A stretch of DNA of 37,158 nt, from NCBI GenBank assembly GCA_034429275.1, contig DAOUFU010000287.1, forward strand, positions 1 to 37,158, read 5' to 3'. Numbering within the stretch: position 1 is the stretch's first letter; every line of letters starts with the position of its first letter. The notes beneath the pieces were generated by a model, which was not told the DNA's origin, did no database searches, and was given only the letters and a program-made list of their open reading frames with translations. This document shows, piece after piece, positions 35,926 to 37,158 of this stretch. The position numbers and the translations under genes are program-made. The stretch comes from DAOUFU01 sp034429275. GTDB taxonomy: Bacteria > Chloroflexota > Anaerolineae > Aggregatilineales > Aggregatilineaceae.

Positions 35926-36298
35926 TGGGGAGATGGGCCGGGCCGAAAAACGGTTGTCTTGCGCGGCATTGGTCTGTGTTCAGAGGCGGAGCACAGAGTG
36001 GTCGTGATGCGCCCCATGAGCGGCGGTCTGATTCCTTCAACCTGCAGCGGCCTCACGCCGGAAGGTTGACAGCCAACACCGTCCGGTGGGCGCGCGCAGG
36101 TCACGGTTATGGCGGCGGAAATTCAAGCGGCGCAAAGAGACGGTCGACAAACTACAAGAGATGGTGTGGCTCCAGAAAGTGCTTAGCCCCGTACCGGCTC
36201 CCCCAGCCGCCCCTACATACACCATCAATCCCGGCATCTCCAGGTATTCAAGCTGAAGAGAATCGAGCATAGAAGCTTCTCCCCTGGACTCCTGGTGC
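35926..36298. other. Intergenic region between LacI gene and CRISPR array
   Basis: No secure gene is present. A plus-strand frame from a GTG at 36086 to TGA at 36256 encodes 56 residues with a basic, helix-like start (KFKRRKETVDKLQEMVWLQK) and a proline-rich end. It reads like real protein, possibly the tail of a lost gene, but has no ribosome site. A minus-strand frame at 36037-36300 overlaps it and looks less natural. Confidence 0.35.
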
Positions 36299-36329
36299 AA
36301 AAAACGCGCAGTCTACCTCCCTGCGCGTT
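36297..36329 (-). terminator. Intrinsic terminator on the minus strand beside the CRISPR array
   Basis: A perfect nine-base stem, AACGCGCAG at 36303-36311 with its complement at 36321-36329, has a nine-base loop. On the minus strand the stem runs into TTTTTT counting the stem end. On the plus strand only CTTGTC follows. No minus-strand gene precedes it except the array, so it may end the CRISPR transcript. Confidence 0.65.
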
Positions 36330-36413
36330 CTTGTCAAGTGCTTGGCTCTCACGCTCGAATTATCTTATGCTGCCACGGGGTATACCCGCTCACGCGGGGC
36401 GCGTTGGGCATGG

Positions 36414-37158
36414 GTCATAATGCCCTTCCGGGCATGAGGATGTTTCTGATGTAAGTTCTCCATTCCGGCAGCTAACGTTGCCGGAGGTGTGGTGTCATAA
36501 TGCCCTTCCGGGCATGAGGATGTTTCTGATCTTGAGCTCTTTGAGCCGGTTCTGCGGGACCTCGGTGAAGCCGTCATAATGCCCTTCCGGGCATGAGGAT
36601 GTTTCTGATGGTCTACTGGTTAGGCGATGGGGACCGCTTCGCGGCCAAGACGTCATAATGCCCTTCCGGGCATGAGGATGTTTCTGATCCTGGTCGGTGC
36701 GCGACCAGGCCGGGAAGGAAATGGAAGTGTCATAATGCCCTTCCGGGCATGAGGATGTTTCTGATAGAGGCTGTCCAGCGCAGGCTGTGGCGCAAGCGGG
36801 CGGGAGCGTCATAATGCCCTTCCGGGCATGAGGATGTTTCTGATCTGGATCGTACGTACCACACCGGCTACAAAGCCGGTTGGCGTCATAATGCCCTTCC
36901 GGGCATGAGGATGTTTCTGATGCTCATCATAACCTCGTCTGGCGTACACCCCGGAGACGCCCGCCACAGTCATAATGCCCTTCCGGGCATGAGGATGTTT
37001 CTGATGTCGATCCGCGACCAGGCGGCCAAGGACCTCGAGGTCTTCTCGGTCATAATGCCCTTCCGGGCATGAGGATGTTTCTGATCGGCCAGCAAGCCGG
37101 CCACCACGTTAGTGTCCGGCTACTTATTGTCATAATGCCCTTCCGGGCATGAGGATGA
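36414..37158. CRISPR. CRISPR array, 37-base repeats, nine complete spacers, runs off window
   Basis: Nine identical 37-base repeats start at 36414, 36494, 36573, 36652, 36729, 36808, 36885, 36969 and 37049; a tenth starts at 37129 and is cut by the window end. The repeat begins GTCATAATGCCC and ends GATGTTTCTGAT, with an internal hairpin ATGCCC-TTCC-GGGCAT. Spacers are 43, 42, 42, 40, 42, 40, 47, 43 and 43 bases. There are no cas genes in the window, so the type is unknown; repeat and spacer lengths would suit type I or III. The adjacent minus-strand terminator suggests transcription on the minus strand with the leader beyond the right edge. The last base of the window (37158, A) departs from the repeat, which has T there. 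Confidence 0.97.

Noticed and set aside
36037..36300. A minus-strand frame of 87 codons beside the CRISPR array
   Set aside because: Composition looks unnatural, it conflicts with a more protein-like frame on the other strand, and no ribosome site supports it.
36379..36405. A hairpin CCCGC-TCAC-GCGGG in a context resembling a type I-E CRISPR repeat, just before the first repeat
   Set aside because: Only one copy exists, it differs from the 37-base repeat, and GC-rich hairpins of this form arise easily by chance.
36365..36812. Open frames inside the CRISPR array
   Set aside because: They arise because the repeat has few stops; they consist of translated repeats.

Overview
The window looks like part of a Chloroflexota-type genome, probably Anaerolineae or a relative. 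This is an inference from several LacI regulators each next to a transport operon, Opp-type sugar transporters with twin-arginine binding proteins, a secreted DUF2330 protein and moderately high GC. No rRNA or tRNA is present to confirm it. Almost every gene belongs to a plant-cell-wall sugar uptake and cleavage locus. A CRISPR array without cas genes fills the right end.

Layout. (A) 1-6386, minus strand: a LacI regulator, a family-5 binding protein, two DppB/DppC-type permeases and two ATPases, the last cut by the window edge. (B) 7020-11423, minus strand: two GH3 beta-glycosidases, with a divergent LacI regulator at 11671-12678. (C) 12943-16097, plus strand: a CUT1 sugar transporter (binding protein and two permeases). 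(D) 24197-16113, minus strand: LacI regulator, CUT1 binding protein, two permeases, GH31 and GH29. (E) 24670-26805, plus strand: an isolated secreted DUF2330 protein. (F) 34609-26936, minus strand: a second Opp-type transporter, a near copy of A in layout, followed by a GH51 arabinofuranosidase, with a divergent LacI regulator at 34906-35925. One permease of this operon carries a frameshift. (G) 36414-37158: CRISPR array, nine full spacers, running off the window.

How the parts fit. None of the glycosidases has an export signal, so oligosaccharides are probably released outside by other enzymes, imported by the four transporters and cut in the cytoplasm. GH31 (probably alpha-xylosidase), GH29 (alpha-L-fucosidase), GH3 (beta-glucosidase and probable beta-xylosidase) and GH51 (alpha-L-arabinofuranosidase) together fit xyloglucan and arabinoxylan side chains and backbones. 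Neither CUT1 transporter has its own ATPase here, so a shared MsmK/UgpC-type ATPase elsewhere is expected. All four transporter operons carry a stem-loop directly after the binding-protein gene, which would raise binding protein over permease.

The points most worth a second look are two CRISPR spacers that encode nearly the same peptide, operators built into the lacI promoters, a match between altered LacI hinge segments and operators lacking a central CpG, a possible short leader ORF that stops inside a hairpin, and the frameshifted permease.
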